From assembly GCF_020819555.1 (NCBI RefSeq), contig NZ_JAJHJB010000002.1:124001-188000 (forward strand): a stretch of 64,000 nucleotides of DNA, written 5' to 3'. The notes below the pieces were generated by a model, which was not told the origin of the DNA, searched no databases, and saw nothing but the letters and a program-made list of their open reading frames with translations. The translations under genes were made by a program, and so were the position numbers. The first letter of the stretch is position 1, and every line of letters starts with the position of its first letter. Source of the stretch: Pelosinus baikalensis. GTDB taxonomy: Bacteria > Bacillota > Negativicutes > DSM-13327. Shown piece by piece: positions 24,334-33,965 of the stretch.

Positions 24334-25500
24334 TTAATTATCAGCAGCATCCTGCTTATTTTCTACTTTTTTAATTAAACCCATTAGATCTTCATAGCCT
24401 TCTGTAAAGAATACAGCAATGCTCAGGACATATAAAGGCAATGGACGATCAGAGTGAATAAATTCTGCAGGAATTTTTACTGCATCTTTTTCTGTAGTAA
24501 CCAAGGCATATACCTTTTCATCTACGGCTTTTTGCATAATATACTGCATTTCTGCCATAGTATAGTCATGATGATCAACATATCTTACGCCGCATACATC
24601 TGATACGCCAAGATCCAAAATGGTCTGTTCAAAGGAAGAGGGGTTGCCGATAGCCGAAAAGGCCAGCACTTTATGACCGCGGACACTTTCTAATGCTACG
24701 TTCTTACGTCCTATTGTCCCTTTATACCATTCTTCAATTTCTACGAAACACCGAGGCTTATGAATACTTTCCACAACTAAGGCCTTTTTATTGTATTGAT
24801 TCAAGGTGCTATAAATCATTTCCTTAGCCTCAAGGCTTGACTGATCAATTTTTGTCAGTAAAAAGATTTGTGCCCGGGATAAATTGGACAAAGGTTCTCG
24901 CAAAGTTCCTCTCGGCAGCATAAATTGATTGCCAAACATGTTTAGAGAATCAATTAATACAATGTCTAAATCACGTGCCAATTGCCAATGCTGAAATCCA
25001 TCATCTAAAATAATGACATCTGCCTTTAGCTCATTCACAGCATATTCGCCTGTAATAATGCGATTACTCCCAATTACTACTGAAACCTTAGGTAAGCTTT
25101 TCGCTAATAAATAGGCTTCATCGCCAGCTTCCGCTGCAGACATATAGATTTTTTCCCCATCTGAAACTAAACCAATCTGCCCTCTCCACCCAGCCCTATA
25201 GCCACGGTTTAAAATGACTACTCGATAGCCCATGTCCCGAATGATCGTAGCCAATCGCTGAGCAGTAGGAGTTTTACCAGTTCCGCCTACTGTAATATTC
25301 CCTAGACTAATAACATGGCAAGCCAGCTTGTGCTGCGTTAAAATTCCATACTTATATAAGGCTAGCTTACAAAGCACTGCCCAGCCATAAATAACAGAGA
25401 AAATATGCAGTACACCCAGCAGGAAATCTGTAAGAATGCCTGGTTCTTCACCATGTATTAATCGATATAAATAAAGTTGTATTTCTTCACGTTGGCGCAT
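24334..25500 (-). CDS. lpxK: Tetraacyldisaccharide 4'-kinase
   Basis: 388 aa from the ATG at 25500, placed behind AAAGGCGG. A TTG at 25521 overlapping the waaA stop is an alternative. The P-loop is GNITVGGTGKTPTAQRLA, followed by VILNRGYRAGW, GDEAYLLAKS and ADVIILDDGFQHWQLARDLD. A single membrane helix lies in the N-terminal ~60 residues. It phosphorylates the lipid A disaccharide at the inner membrane. It is slightly longer than E. coli LpxK (328 aa) because of N- and C-terminal extensions. Confidence 0.93.
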   Translation of the reverse strand: MRQREEIQLYLYRLIHGEEPGILTDFLLGVLHIFSVIYGWAVLCKLALYKYGILTQHKLACHVISLGNITVGGTGKTPTAQRLATIIRDMGYRVVILNRGYRAGWRGQIGLVSDGEKIYMSAAEAGDEAYLLAKSLPKVSVVIGSNRIITGEYAVNELKADVIILDDGFQHWQLARDLDIVLIDSLNMFGNQFMLPRGTLREPLSNLSRAQIFLLTKIDQSSLEAKEMIYSTLNQYNKKALVVESIHKPRCFVEIEEWYKGTIGRKNVALESVRGHKVLAFSAIGNPSSFEQTILDLGVSDVCGVRYVDHHDYTMAEMQYIMQKAVDEKVYALVTTEKDAVKIPAEFIHSDRPLPLYVLSIAVFFTEGYEDLMGLIKKVENKQDAADN

Positions 25501-25517
25501 ACTTGTTCCGCCTTTGT

Positions 25518-26813
25518 TCAATTTATTCGTCCCAATAACTCTTTTAGATACATCACACTTTTGCGCGAAGCTCCACGATTTTCTTCAATAATCGCCAATG
25601 TTTCTTGGGACATCTTTAACCGTAATTCTTCATTATTTAAAAGCTCTAAAAACGTTGTCCCCAACGTTTCAGCATCATATACTGTCACACATGCCTGCCT
25701 GCCAGAAAATAATGCATAGGTCTCTTTAAAATTAAACATATGAGGACCAACCAGAATCGGTTTGCCATGCGCTGCAGGTTCCAGAATGTTGTGACCCCCT
25801 CGCGGCACAAGACTGCCTCCTACGTAAATAATGACACCAATGCTATATACTTTCCCTAACTCTCCAATGGTATCCAGCACAATAATATCATGCTGCTCAC
25901 GAGACTGCTGAGAAAATTTAGTCCTGAGTATTCCTTTAAAACCATAGGTTGCCGCTAAGTTAACAATTTCTTCGCTGCGTATAATATCCCTTGGTGCGAT
26001 TAAAAGCTTTGCGCTGGGATATGATTCTCGTACCTTTTGAAAAGCAATTAGTAAGATTTCTTCTTCTCCGGGATGGGTACTTCCCGCTACCAAAACAGGA
26101 ACTGATTCTTCAATCCCCATTCCCTGGCGCAGGGTTTGCTGTTCTTTTAGCGTAACATTGGTATAGGTTTGATCAAATTTGGTGTTACCCGTAACAACAA
26201 CTCGCTGTACATCTGCTCCCAAACGAATAATATACTGGGCATCAATGGTAGATTGCATGCAGAATTTCTCTACGGTATTCAACATACTTTTTAGTATGCT
26301 GCGCATATAATGATATCGTTCCACACTTTTATCGCTTATTCTGCCATTCACCATCATAACGGGGATAGAAAAATGTCTTGCGGCCTTTAAAAAGTTAGGC
26401 CACAATTCGGTTTCCACCAATAAGAACACACTGGGACGAACCCGTTTCACCACGCTATGGCTAAGATACGGCAGATCCAGAGGGAAGAAGATAATACTAT
26501 CTGCATCTTTAATAATTCTTTTGGCCATGTCATACCCACTGGAAGTCACTACAGATATTAATATGGGCTTATCAGGAAGTTCATGACTAATCTCTTTTAT
26601 AATAGGGCTTGCTGCAACAATCTCACCTACTGATGCTGCATGCAGCCAAATACAATCTTTTTGCAGCACCGGTGCCAACTCTTCTTCTGGTATAAAACCA
26701 AAACTTTGCCGTAAGCGCCGACCAAATCCTTCTTCCCGAATAAAACGGAAGAGGAACACTGGAGCAGCCAGCACAACAAGCAATGTGACTAATAAATTGT
26801 AAAGAAAATGCAT
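25518..26813 (-). CDS. waaA: 3-deoxy-D-manno-octulosonic acid transferase (Kdo transferase)
   Basis: 431 aa GT30 glycosyltransferase of normal length. An N-terminal membrane anchor (~1-22) is followed by EGFGRRLRQSFGFIP, IWLHAASVGEIVAA, VETELWPNF, MMVNGRISDKS, AGSTHPGEEEILL and GGSLVPRGGHNILEPAAHGK. It transfers Kdo from CMP-Kdo to lipid IVA. The number of Kdo residues added cannot be inferred. It lies between msbA and lpxK. Confidence 0.95.
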   Translation of the reverse strand: MHFLYNLLVTLLVVLAAPVFLFRFIREEGFGRRLRQSFGFIPEEELAPVLQKDCIWLHAASVGEIVAASPIIKEISHELPDKPILISVVTSSGYDMAKRIIKDADSIIFFPLDLPYLSHSVVKRVRPSVFLLVETELWPNFLKAARHFSIPVMMVNGRISDKSVERYHYMRSILKSMLNTVEKFCMQSTIDAQYIIRLGADVQRVVVTGNTKFDQTYTNVTLKEQQTLRQGMGIEESVPVLVAGSTHPGEEEILLIAFQKVRESYPSAKLLIAPRDIIRSEEIVNLAATYGFKGILRTKFSQQSREQHDIIVLDTIGELGKVYSIGVIIYVGGSLVPRGGHNILEPAAHGKPILVGPHMFNFKETYALFSGRQACVTVYDAETLGTTFLELLNNEELRLKMSQETLAIIEENRGASRKSVMYLKELLGRIN

Positions 26814-26841
26814 GTTAATACCTCTTTTTCATCGTTCCTCT

Positions 26842-28566
26842 TTACCGTTTCTCAAACTGAACTTGATATAACTTGCTGTATAAGCCATCCGCTGCCAAAA
26901 GTTCTGCATGAGTACCCTGCTCTGCAATTTTACCCTTTTCCATTACTACAATTAAATCGGCACGCTGTACAGTAGACAAACGATGGGCAATCACAAAAGA
27001 TGTTCGCCCGATCATTAATTTATCCACCGCTTCCTGCACTAATTTCTCACTTTCTGTATCTAATGCTGATGTGGCTTCATCCAAGATCAGCACGCGAGGG
27101 TTTTTCAAAATCGCTCTGGCAATGGAAATGCGCTGCCTTTGACCACCGGATAACTTTGAGCCTCGCTCGCCAATTTGCGTATCATAGCCGTCAGGCATAT
27201 CGATAATAAACTTATGAGCGTTGGCCGCTTTTGCAGCATTCACAACTTCGTCATAATCAGCATCTAATTTTCCATATAAAATGTTATCGTATACACTGCC
27301 ATTAAACAAAATCGTCTCTTGGGGAACAATGCCAATTTGTTCTCGCAAGGATTGCAAGGTAACTGTCTTTATATCAATACCATCAATGGTAATATTACCA
27401 TCTGTCGTATCATAAAACCGTGGAATCAGATTAGCAATGGTGGTTTTACCAGCACCGCTTGGTCCTACAATTGCCACTACCTGGCCTGGATTGATTTTGA
27501 GGTTCAGCTGCTGCAAGGCAGGTTCACCTTTTTTATATTCAAAAGTTACATTATTTAATGCCACATATCCTTCTATGGTTGGCAATGCAATAGCACCTGG
27601 CATATCTTCGATTTCTGGCTTGGTATCAAGCACTTCGAATACTCGATCCGCGGCAGATAATGCCTTTTGAATATTGCCGTATACACGACTTAAGCGTTTA
27701 AGGGGATTGCTCAAATTGATTGCATACATTAAAAAGGCAATCAGCGAACCAGCCGTCAAGTTATTAGCAATAACTTCTTTTCCTCCATACCATATAATAA
27801 GGGTAACGCCAATGGCAGCCAAAAATTCAATGACGGGAGTTAAAGTAGCCATAATTTGAGAATTTTTCATCTGTGCTCTAAAATTCTGGTTATTTTCCTT
27901 TTGGAAACGCTCTATTTCATAGTCTTCTCTGGCAAAGGATTTAATAACTCGTACAGAGGAGATACTTTCCTGCAAAACAGAGGTTATGTCAGCCGTCCGT
28001 TCCTGCACAGTCATACTGGATGCTCGCAATTTTTTTCCAAAAATCTTAATCGCCTGCCCGACTAACGGCAAAGTTACTAAGGTCAAGAGAGATAGTTTCC
28101 AGTGAAGATAAAACATGGCTCCTAATGAACCAATTAAGGTCATTCCTTCGGTGACCAGTTCAATCATACTCTCCACCAAGGCACCTTGTACTGCAGCTAC
28201 ATCATTGGTAATATAACTCATAATTTTACCTGTCTGGCGTTTTTCAAAATACGATAACGACAGACGCTGCATATGCCTGTATATTTCTCCACGCATGTCT
28301 ATAATGACCTTCTGTCCAATATAGGACATGAGATAGGTTTGTCCGAAGAAAAAGATACCTCGCAGAAAATATACAATCACAATGCCAATCGTAATCGTAT
28401 TAAGCATTGACATGTTTTTTGTTGTTAGCACCTCATCAATCACTTCTCGCAATATCCAAGGCACATATAAAGTGGCACTTGCCGCTAGAATGATACAAAA
28501 AACTGCTACAACCATTCGCGGTAAGTAGGGTCTTATATATTGTAACAGACGCGTATAGGTTGTCAT
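26842..28566 (-). CDS. msbA: Lipid A/LPS flippase ABC transporter MsbA
   Basis: 574 aa half-transporter, with an N-terminal six-helix domain (~1-310) and a nucleotide-binding domain with GPSGAGKTT, LSGGQRQRISIARAIL, VLILDEATSALD and the H-loop VIAHRLSTV. Length and position between lpxB and waaA fit MsbA, which flips core-lipid A across the inner membrane. It overlaps the lpxB stop by ATGA. Other type-IV exporters look alike, so the name rests on context. Confidence 0.9.
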   Translation of the reverse strand: MTTYTRLLQYIRPYLPRMVVAVFCIILAASATLYVPWILREVIDEVLTTKNMSMLNTITIGIVIVYFLRGIFFFGQTYLMSYIGQKVIIDMRGEIYRHMQRLSLSYFEKRQTGKIMSYITNDVAAVQGALVESMIELVTEGMTLIGSLGAMFYLHWKLSLLTLVTLPLVGQAIKIFGKKLRASSMTVQERTADITSVLQESISSVRVIKSFAREDYEIERFQKENNQNFRAQMKNSQIMATLTPVIEFLAAIGVTLIIWYGGKEVIANNLTAGSLIAFLMYAINLSNPLKRLSRVYGNIQKALSAADRVFEVLDTKPEIEDMPGAIALPTIEGYVALNNVTFEYKKGEPALQQLNLKINPGQVVAIVGPSGAGKTTIANLIPRFYDTTDGNITIDGIDIKTVTLQSLREQIGIVPQETILFNGSVYDNILYGKLDADYDEVVNAAKAANAHKFIIDMPDGYDTQIGERGSKLSGGQRQRISIARAILKNPRVLILDEATSALDTESEKLVQEAVDKLMIGRTSFVIAHRLSTVQRADLIVVMEKGKIAEQGTHAELLAADGLYSKLYQVQFEKR

Positions 28567-29720
28567 CTTTGTCCTCCACTTAACCCTTGACCTTCAGCTA
28601 CGATTAAAATTTCCTTTGCTACACGCTCAACAGCACCAACCTCACCCAGCTTGCGTTTTACCTCAGCCAAGTCTTGCAGCATGTTCTCATGCAAATAGGA
28701 ATCCAATAATATAGGTATTGTTTCATTAGCAATATTATCTGCTGTTACTGCAGATTGCAATAATTCTGGTACTACCTTACGTCCCGCAATAATGTTAGGC
28801 AGGCTGATGTATGGAATTTTTACTAACAGTTTACCCAAAAGGTAGGTAAGGGTTGCTAATTTGTATATAATTACGGTAGGTAGGTTTAATAAAGATGCCT
28901 CTAAGGTAACTGTACCGGAAGCCGCAATCGCTACATTTCCAATATTCATCAAATCATACGTGTTCTTTTCCGTTAAAACAACCTTAATTTTATATTTTTC
29001 GATCATACTATGTAGCATTTCCCGGGAAATTGTCGAGGCCACCGGCAGAAAAAATTGACATTCTGGTACTTTTTCTGCTATTTTCTCCCCAGCCGCAAGC
29101 ATGACAGGTAATAAACTGATGATTTCCTGTTGGCGGCTGCCTGGCAACAACAGTACAATTGGCTTCCCGGAATCAGCCTCAAAGTATTGATAAGCCTCTG
29201 GCTTTGACATGGTTGGTTTTACAATATCGAGCAATGGATGTCCTACAAAAGTAACATTCGCTCCAGCTTCTTTATAAACCTCCGCTTCAAAAGGAAAAAT
29301 AGCCGCCACTTTTTCTACGATTTTGGCGACTTCTTTTGCTCTGCCTTTTCTCCATGCCCAGACCGAAGGACTAATATAAGATATTACGGGAATACCTTTT
29401 TCTTTAGCAATTTTAGCCAATCGCATATTAAAGTCAGCATAATCAATAATGACTAGGGCATCAGGTTTCTCCTGTTCCATGAGTTCGGCTAGGTCATCGC
29501 GCAATTTAAATAATCTCGGCAGGTTTTTTATGACTTCCACAAAGCCGATAACACCTAAATCGGCAATATCATATACAATATCCACACCAGCCTCTGCCAT
29601 TGCCTTGCCGCCCATGCCAAACATTTTGATGTTAGGTTGTATGGCTTTTAACGCATGAGCAACACTAGCCCCATGCAAATCACCTGATGCTTCTCCTACT
29701 GAAATCATGATTTTACACAT
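28563..29720 (-). CDS. lpxB: Lipid-A-disaccharide synthase
   Basis: 385 aa GT19 enzyme. N-terminal MISVGEASGDLHGASVAHAL, then GMGGKAMAEAGVDI, YISPSVWAWRKGRAKEVAK, FVGHPLLD, VLLLPGSRQQEI and AASGTVTLEASLLNLP are diagnostic. It joins lipid X with UDP-diacylglucosamine to give the disaccharide. Confidence 0.96.
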   Translation of the reverse strand: MCKIMISVGEASGDLHGASVAHALKAIQPNIKMFGMGGKAMAEAGVDIVYDIADLGVIGFVEVIKNLPRLFKLRDDLAELMEQEKPDALVIIDYADFNMRLAKIAKEKGIPVISYISPSVWAWRKGRAKEVAKIVEKVAAIFPFEAEVYKEAGANVTFVGHPLLDIVKPTMSKPEAYQYFEADSGKPIVLLLPGSRQQEIISLLPVMLAAGEKIAEKVPECQFFLPVASTISREMLHSMIEKYKIKVVLTEKNTYDLMNIGNVAIAASGTVTLEASLLNLPTVIIYKLATLTYLLGKLLVKIPYISLPNIIAGRKVVPELLQSAVTADNIANETIPILLDSYLHENMLQDLAEVKRKLGEVGAVERVAKEILIVAEGQGLSGGQR

Positions 29721-29765
29721 ACAAAGCCTCCAACAAATAGTAGCTCAAAAAATTTTTTAAAGCTC

Positions 29766-29847
29766 TTTGAACCACAAAAGCACAAAAACGCTAACGCGTT
29801 ACACAAAGGGAACGTTCCATAGTGTCCTTTGTGTCTTTGTGGTTCAA
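29766..29847 (-). repeat. GAACCACAAAG repeat, complete copy in reverse orientation
   Basis: Both ends are present, but the GCTAACGCGTT segment typical of the right end lies on the left, so this copy is inverted relative to the others. The left-type end carries CACTATGG as at 16311. Confidence 0.8.
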
Positions 29848-29871
29848 AAATACTAGGTATCTCTTATTTTA

Positions 29872-30675
29872 TCACATTACCAGAATTGTTATGCCATGAT
29901 TGTTGGCTATTTTTAGAACGGTTTGGCGATCTACCAGCAGAGTTTTGCCTGCTTCCATGGCGAGAGCTGTCGCTCCTGCCGCAAGCATGGATTCTATGGT
30001 ATTCGGTCCCACAGTTGGTACATCAAAACGCATGTCCTGATTCGGTTTGGCGACTTTTACTACTCGCACGCCGCATCGTCCTAATTCACCGCCGCGGCGA
30101 ATACATGCATCTGTACCTTCAATGGCTTCTACAGCCATGACAGCACAATTCTTCACTACTACCGTCTGACCAATATCCAATCTGCCAATCTCTTTGGCCA
30201 TCGTAAAGCCAAAATCCAGATCCGCTTGTTCTTCTTCTGTCGGTTCCCGATCCGTCAGCACACCAGGTCCTGGCATCAATGAACGAATCAAAGCTGTTTG
30301 ATCTAAGATGCCCAGCCCTTCCATTGCCAATTCACGAACAAAAGCTAACATAATGGTATCATCACTATTATCAGTAAGACCTGCTAACAGTTTTTGTATC
30401 CGACTGTCAAGGGCAACTGCACCTGCGAACATTAATTCTTTAGTGACTTTGCCAATCATAGTAACTTCCGTAACGCCTTCTTCTTTAAGGGTAGTAATAA
30501 TGGCTTGTAATTGACCAACGCTAATATGGTAGGTTTTATTTGCCACCCGATCTAATTCTTCATCTGTCCCAGGCACCACACTGATAGCAATCACGGTAAA
30601 GCCCATGCCGCGAGCGGCACGGGCAAATTCTACTGGCAATCTTCCAATACCAGCTAATAAACCTATTATTTTCAT
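29872..30675 (-). CDS. lpxI: UDP-2,3-diacylglucosamine pyrophosphatase LpxI
   Basis: 267 aa, DUF1009/LpxI family at the usual ~270 aa length. N-terminal IIGLLAGIGRLPVEFARAAR, then SVGQLQAIITTLKEEGVTEV, GKVTKELMF, LMPGPGVLTDREPTEEE and the C-terminal DMRFDVPTVGPNTIESMLAA. It hydrolyses UDP-diacylglucosamine to lipid X, replacing the unrelated LpxH of enterobacteria. It is followed by lpxB and preceded by lpxA, completing the early Raetz pathway. Confidence 0.94.
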   Translation of the reverse strand: MKIIGLLAGIGRLPVEFARAARGMGFTVIAISVVPGTDEELDRVANKTYHISVGQLQAIITTLKEEGVTEVTMIGKVTKELMFAGAVALDSRIQKLLAGLTDNSDDTIMLAFVRELAMEGLGILDQTALIRSLMPGPGVLTDREPTEEEQADLDFGFTMAKEIGRLDIGQTVVVKNCAVMAVEAIEGTDACIRRGGELGRCGVRVVKVAKPNQDMRFDVPTVGPNTIESMLAAGATALAMEAGKTLLVDRQTVLKIANNHGITILVM

Positions 30676-30686
30676 TTGTTAAACTC

Positions 30687-31505
30687 CTATTCTCCGTCCC
30701 GACGACCGCGGCAGACACCCCGCTCTACATTACGCAGAAAACGCAGGAAATGTTCCACTTCAGGATAGGATTCTAATTCTTGTTCCATGACTTCAATCGC
30801 TTGAGCTAAAGGCAGTCCGGAACGATACAAAGTTTTATATGCTTTTTTGATATTATTGCGGGCTTCGCGACTTATCCCAGAACGAGCCATACCCACATTA
30901 TTGAGTCCTGATACGCGGGCTGGATGTCCATCTGCAATCACAAAAGGAGGGATATCCTGTACCACTTTGGATGCGCCGCCTACCATTGCATTCATGCCAA
31001 TCTTTACAAATTGGTGAACTCCAGTTAAACCACCGATAACAGCTCGGTCTTCTACAACCACATGACCAGCCAATGTCGCTGCATTAGACATAATCACATG
31101 ATTCCCAACAATACAGTTATGAGCTACGTGGGTATAAGCCATCAGTAAGCAATCATGACCAATTCGGGTTTCCTCGCCTTCACCAGTAGCTCGATTTACC
31201 GTAGCAAATTCTCTAATTTTGGTGTTATCGCCAATAAAAACATAGCTTTTCTCACCAGCAAATTTTAAATCTTGAGGATCTGAACCAATGGATGCACTCG
31301 GGAATATTACACAATTCTTTCCAATACTGGTCCAGCCATCTATAATAGCATGGGCACTAATTTTAGTCCCATCACCAATTACTACATTCTCACCAACCAC
31401 TGCATATGGGCCAATTTCAACATCTTTGCCGATACGAGCATTGGGATGAACGACTGCTGTCTCATGTATTTTACGCAGAGGTACGACAACCTTTTCCGGC
31501 TTCAT
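30687..31505 (-). CDS. lpxA: Acyl-ACP--UDP-N-acetylglucosamine O-acyltransferase
   Basis: 272 aa left-handed beta-helix protein. Hexapeptide repeats run from IHETAVVHPNARIGKDVEIG to ~residue 190. The catalytic His is likely in LLMAYTHVAHNCIVGNHV, and the conserved GLTGVHQFVKIG and GLNNVGMARSGIS of LpxA follow, with a helical C-terminal domain. It puts the first acyl chain on UDP-GlcNAc. Confidence 0.96.
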   Translation of the reverse strand: MKPEKVVVPLRKIHETAVVHPNARIGKDVEIGPYAVVGENVVIGDGTKISAHAIIDGWTSIGKNCVIFPSASIGSDPQDLKFAGEKSYVFIGDNTKIREFATVNRATGEGEETRIGHDCLLMAYTHVAHNCIVGNHVIMSNAATLAGHVVVEDRAVIGGLTGVHQFVKIGMNAMVGGASKVVQDIPPFVIADGHPARVSGLNNVGMARSGISREARNNIKKAYKTLYRSGLPLAQAIEVMEQELESYPEVEHFLRFLRNVERGVCRGRRDGE

Positions 31506-31684
31506 CTGCTCATCAACTCCTTACTAGACTAAATACATTTTTGTTACATGCTACTATATTTATAATCCGACTGACCAGTCTAAACATGGCAGACAATTTT
31601 ACGCCAATTTTTACCGTTTATAGCCCTTTTCTCGGTATTATCTCACTGATGATTCTGATTAACACTATTTTACTTCTTTTTTCA

Positions 31685-32113
31685 TTATCTGGCAGATAAT
31701 GCGAATAAAAATTCTCCTTCTGCCACCAATTGATCATCAACAAAAGCTTGGGCCCATATTTTCCCCATGCTGCTTCGTATTTTAATAATTTCTGCGACCA
31801 TTCGTACTTGATCACCAGGAACTACGGGTTTTCTGAATTTAACGCGGTCCATGCTAACAAAATATGCCAGATTTCCACGATATTCCTCGGCGTATAACAT
31901 TGCCACGCCACCAACTTGTGCCATAGCCTCTAATAGTAATACACCAGGCATAATGGGTTTCCCTGGAAAATGTCCTTGGAAGAATTCTTCATTCATAGTG
32001 ACATTCTTAATGCCAACAGCCCGTTTCATAGGATCAAGTTCAAGAATACGGTCCACTAATAAAAATGGATACCGATGAGGAATGATTTCTTGTATTTCAG
32101 TTGCAGACAACAT
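31685..32113 (-). CDS. fabZ: 3-hydroxyacyl-[acyl-carrier-protein] dehydratase
   Basis: 142 aa hot-dog dehydratase with IIPHRYPFLLVDRILELD (active-site His), then FFQGHFPGKPIMPGVLLLEA (active-site Glu region) and AMAQVGG. It competes with LpxA for 3-hydroxyacyl-ACP and is often linked to lpxA and lpxC, as here. The lpxA-fabZ gap (31506-31684) holds no gene. Confidence 0.96.
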   Translation of the reverse strand: MLSATEIQEIIPHRYPFLLVDRILELDPMKRAVGIKNVTMNEEFFQGHFPGKPIMPGVLLLEAMAQVGGVAMLYAEEYRGNLAYFVSMDRVKFRKPVVPGDQVRMVAEIIKIRSSMGKIWAQAFVDDQLVAEGEFLFALSAR

Positions 32114-32119
32114 GTGTAT

Positions 32120-32950
32120 TCAGCTCCTTACCAAAATATGGTCCACTATTTTTTTTGCCAATGCGGTATTTAATGCATGGCTTGACTTTACGGCAATAAC
32201 ATGACCTCTAATACGACCTGTTAATGCCAAATCGCCAATAATATCTAAAATCTTATGACGAACCAGCTCGTCTTGGAACCGCAGAGGTGTGAGAGCCTTT
32301 ACATCATCGTATACCACTGCATTTTCCAAGCTGCCGCCTAAAGCGAGGCCTTGGGACTTAAGCTGCTCTACCTCATGCATAAAACCAATCGTCCGCGCTG
32401 ATGCAATTTCAGAAATAAAACTATCTCTTGTAATTTCATAATCACCAAATTGCACGCCTAACATGGGATGAGAATTAATTGAGGTAAAAGTGACTCTAAA
32501 TCCATCATAAGGCAATATCGCAATAAACTTGTCATTCACTCTCACTGTTTGGGCTTCTGTAACGGATACGAACTGACGAGAAGTATTTTGCTCCACCACA
32601 CCAGCCTCTTGAATCATCTGAACAAAAGGCAGAGAGCTGCCATCTACTACGGGAGGCTCTACCGCATTAATTTCTACCAGACAGTTATCTACTTCCATGG
32701 CAAAAAAAGCTGCTAGCAGATGTTCCACCGTAAAAACTTTTGCCAAGCCTTTCTCTAATGTAGTAGCTCGCATGGCATTCGTAACATTGTTAGCCGTCGC
32801 CGCTACTTGTGGTGCTCCTGGCAAATCGATCCTTGCAAATACAATTCCCGTATCAGGAGGTGCCGGTTTGATCGTAATCGTCACGTCTTGACCTGAGTGT
32901 AATCCGATACCCGTGTATGTTATAGCTTTTGCTATTGTTGTTTGCTGCAT
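32120..32950 (-). CDS. lpxC: UDP-3-O-acyl-N-acetylglucosamine deacetylase
   Basis: 276 aa zinc deacetylase. N-terminal ITYTGIGLHSGQDVTITIKP, then FTVEHLLAAFFAMEVDNCLV (zinc His), VVDGSSLPFVQ, RTIGFMHEVEQLKSQGLALG and VRHKILDIIGDLAL. It is the committed step of lipid A synthesis. ATG at 32950 follows AGGAGG. It overlaps nothing but is only 6 bases from fabZ. Confidence 0.96.
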   Translation of the reverse strand: MQQTTIAKAITYTGIGLHSGQDVTITIKPAPPDTGIVFARIDLPGAPQVAATANNVTNAMRATTLEKGLAKVFTVEHLLAAFFAMEVDNCLVEINAVEPPVVDGSSLPFVQMIQEAGVVEQNTSRQFVSVTEAQTVRVNDKFIAILPYDGFRVTFTSINSHPMLGVQFGDYEITRDSFISEIASARTIGFMHEVEQLKSQGLALGGSLENAVVYDDVKALTPLRFQDELVRHKILDIIGDLALTGRIRGHVIAVKSSHALNTALAKKIVDHILVRS

Positions 32951-33054
32951 AATGTCCTCCTGATATAATGACCTTTATACATTCTATAGAATATTTCTTC
33001 TCCCTGCAAGAAGTATTTTCAAAATTATTTTGTATTTGGCGAATAAAACGAATC

Positions 33055-33085
33055 GGAACCACAAAGGCGCAAAGGACACAAAGGG
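33055..33085 (+). repeat. GAACCACAAAG repeat, left end only
   Basis: GGAACCACAAAGGCGCAAAG then GACACAAAGGG, between the ABC ATPase gene and lpxC, preceded by AATAAAACGAATC. Confidence 0.8.
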
Positions 33086-33111
33086 AATAGGATCAAGAGT
33101 TCCAGAAATTT

Positions 33112-33885
33112 TTAAGCAATATTCTTGCTGTTTAGGGTGCGGGCATTGGTCATTTGCTGATACTCAATGAGTTCTTTGTACTGCTGGCCGATATGGGATG
33201 CGGGGTTGCCAAATACGTCTTCTGGCATTCCCTCTTCTACAATACTGCCCTTATCCATCAATATAATGCGATCAGCAACGTGTATGGCAAAGGATATTTC
33301 ATGAGTTACAACCAACATGCTGCTCGCTCGGTATTTTGCCAGTTCTTCCATGATGACTAGAACTTCCCTAACTAAAATAGGATCAAGAGAAGCTGTGGGT
33401 TCATCCCATAGCATGAGTTCAGGTTCAAAAGCCAGCGCTCTTGCTATACCTACCCGCTGCTGCTGTCCCCCTGACATTTCAGCAGATTTGTGCTGGGCAC
33501 GCTTTTCCAGTCCAACCTTTTCTAATGCCTCCATCGCTTTATCATATGCCGCACCCCGTGGTATGCCATCCATTACTAATCCTAGCATAACATTTTCTAC
33601 TGCGGTTAAACGTCCAATTAAATTAAATTGCTGAAAGACAAAACCGATGCGTTTACGAACCCGGCGTAATTCTTCCAGGTCGAGTTTCGTTATTTCCGTA
33701 CCGGAAACACAGATTCTCCCACTATCGGGTTCAATTAGGCGATTGATCATACGAATCATTGTTGATTTTCCACAGCCAGATGGTCCCATAAGAACTGCTG
33801 TTTCCCCTTCTTTCACATGTAAGTTGAAATCATTCACAGCCACCAGCTTTCCAAAGCTTTTATACAGATTTTCAATCGTAAGCAT
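33112..33885 (-). CDS. ABC transporter ATP-binding protein (polar amino-acid type)
   Basis: 257 aa from the ATG at 33885, behind AAAGGGGGTG. A longer start at 33951 reads through a repeat (CPLRLCGS) and is rejected. Walker A GPSGCGKSTMIRMINRL, signature MSGGQQQRVGIARAL, Walker B LMLWDEPTASLDP and VTHEISFAIHVADR match GlnQ-type ATPases. The adjacent gene at 33966 encodes a large membrane protein with FtsX-like topology, not a typical amino-acid permease, and no solute-binding protein is nearby. The pair may act on an envelope substrate in the LPS operon. Confidence 0.82.
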   Translation of the reverse strand: MLTIENLYKSFGKLVAVNDFNLHVKEGETAVLMGPSGCGKSTMIRMINRLIEPDSGRICVSGTEITKLDLEELRRVRKRIGFVFQQFNLIGRLTAVENVMLGLVMDGIPRGAAYDKAMEALEKVGLEKRAQHKSAEMSGGQQQRVGIARALAFEPELMLWDEPTASLDPILVREVLVIMEELAKYRASSMLVVTHEISFAIHVADRIILMDKGSIVEEGMPEDVFGNPASHIGQQYKELIEYQQMTNARTLNSKNIA

Positions 33886-33924
33886 AGAATCACCCCCTTT
33901 CAGTTTAAAATATATAAAATGAAT

Positions 33925-33954
33925 CGAACCACAAAGGCGCAAAGGACACAAAGG
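33925..33954 (+). repeat. GAACCACAAAG repeat, left end only
   Basis: CGAACCACAAAGGCGCAAAG then GACACAAAGG, preceded by AAAATATATAAAATGAAT. It lies between the ATPase gene and the 783-aa membrane protein gene. Confidence 0.8.
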
Positions 33955-33965
33955 AGAGTGTGTTT

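Noticed and set aside
31506..31684. Small genes in the lpxA-fabZ gap
   Set aside because: Frames here are short, overlap fabZ or lpxA antisense, and have no start signals.
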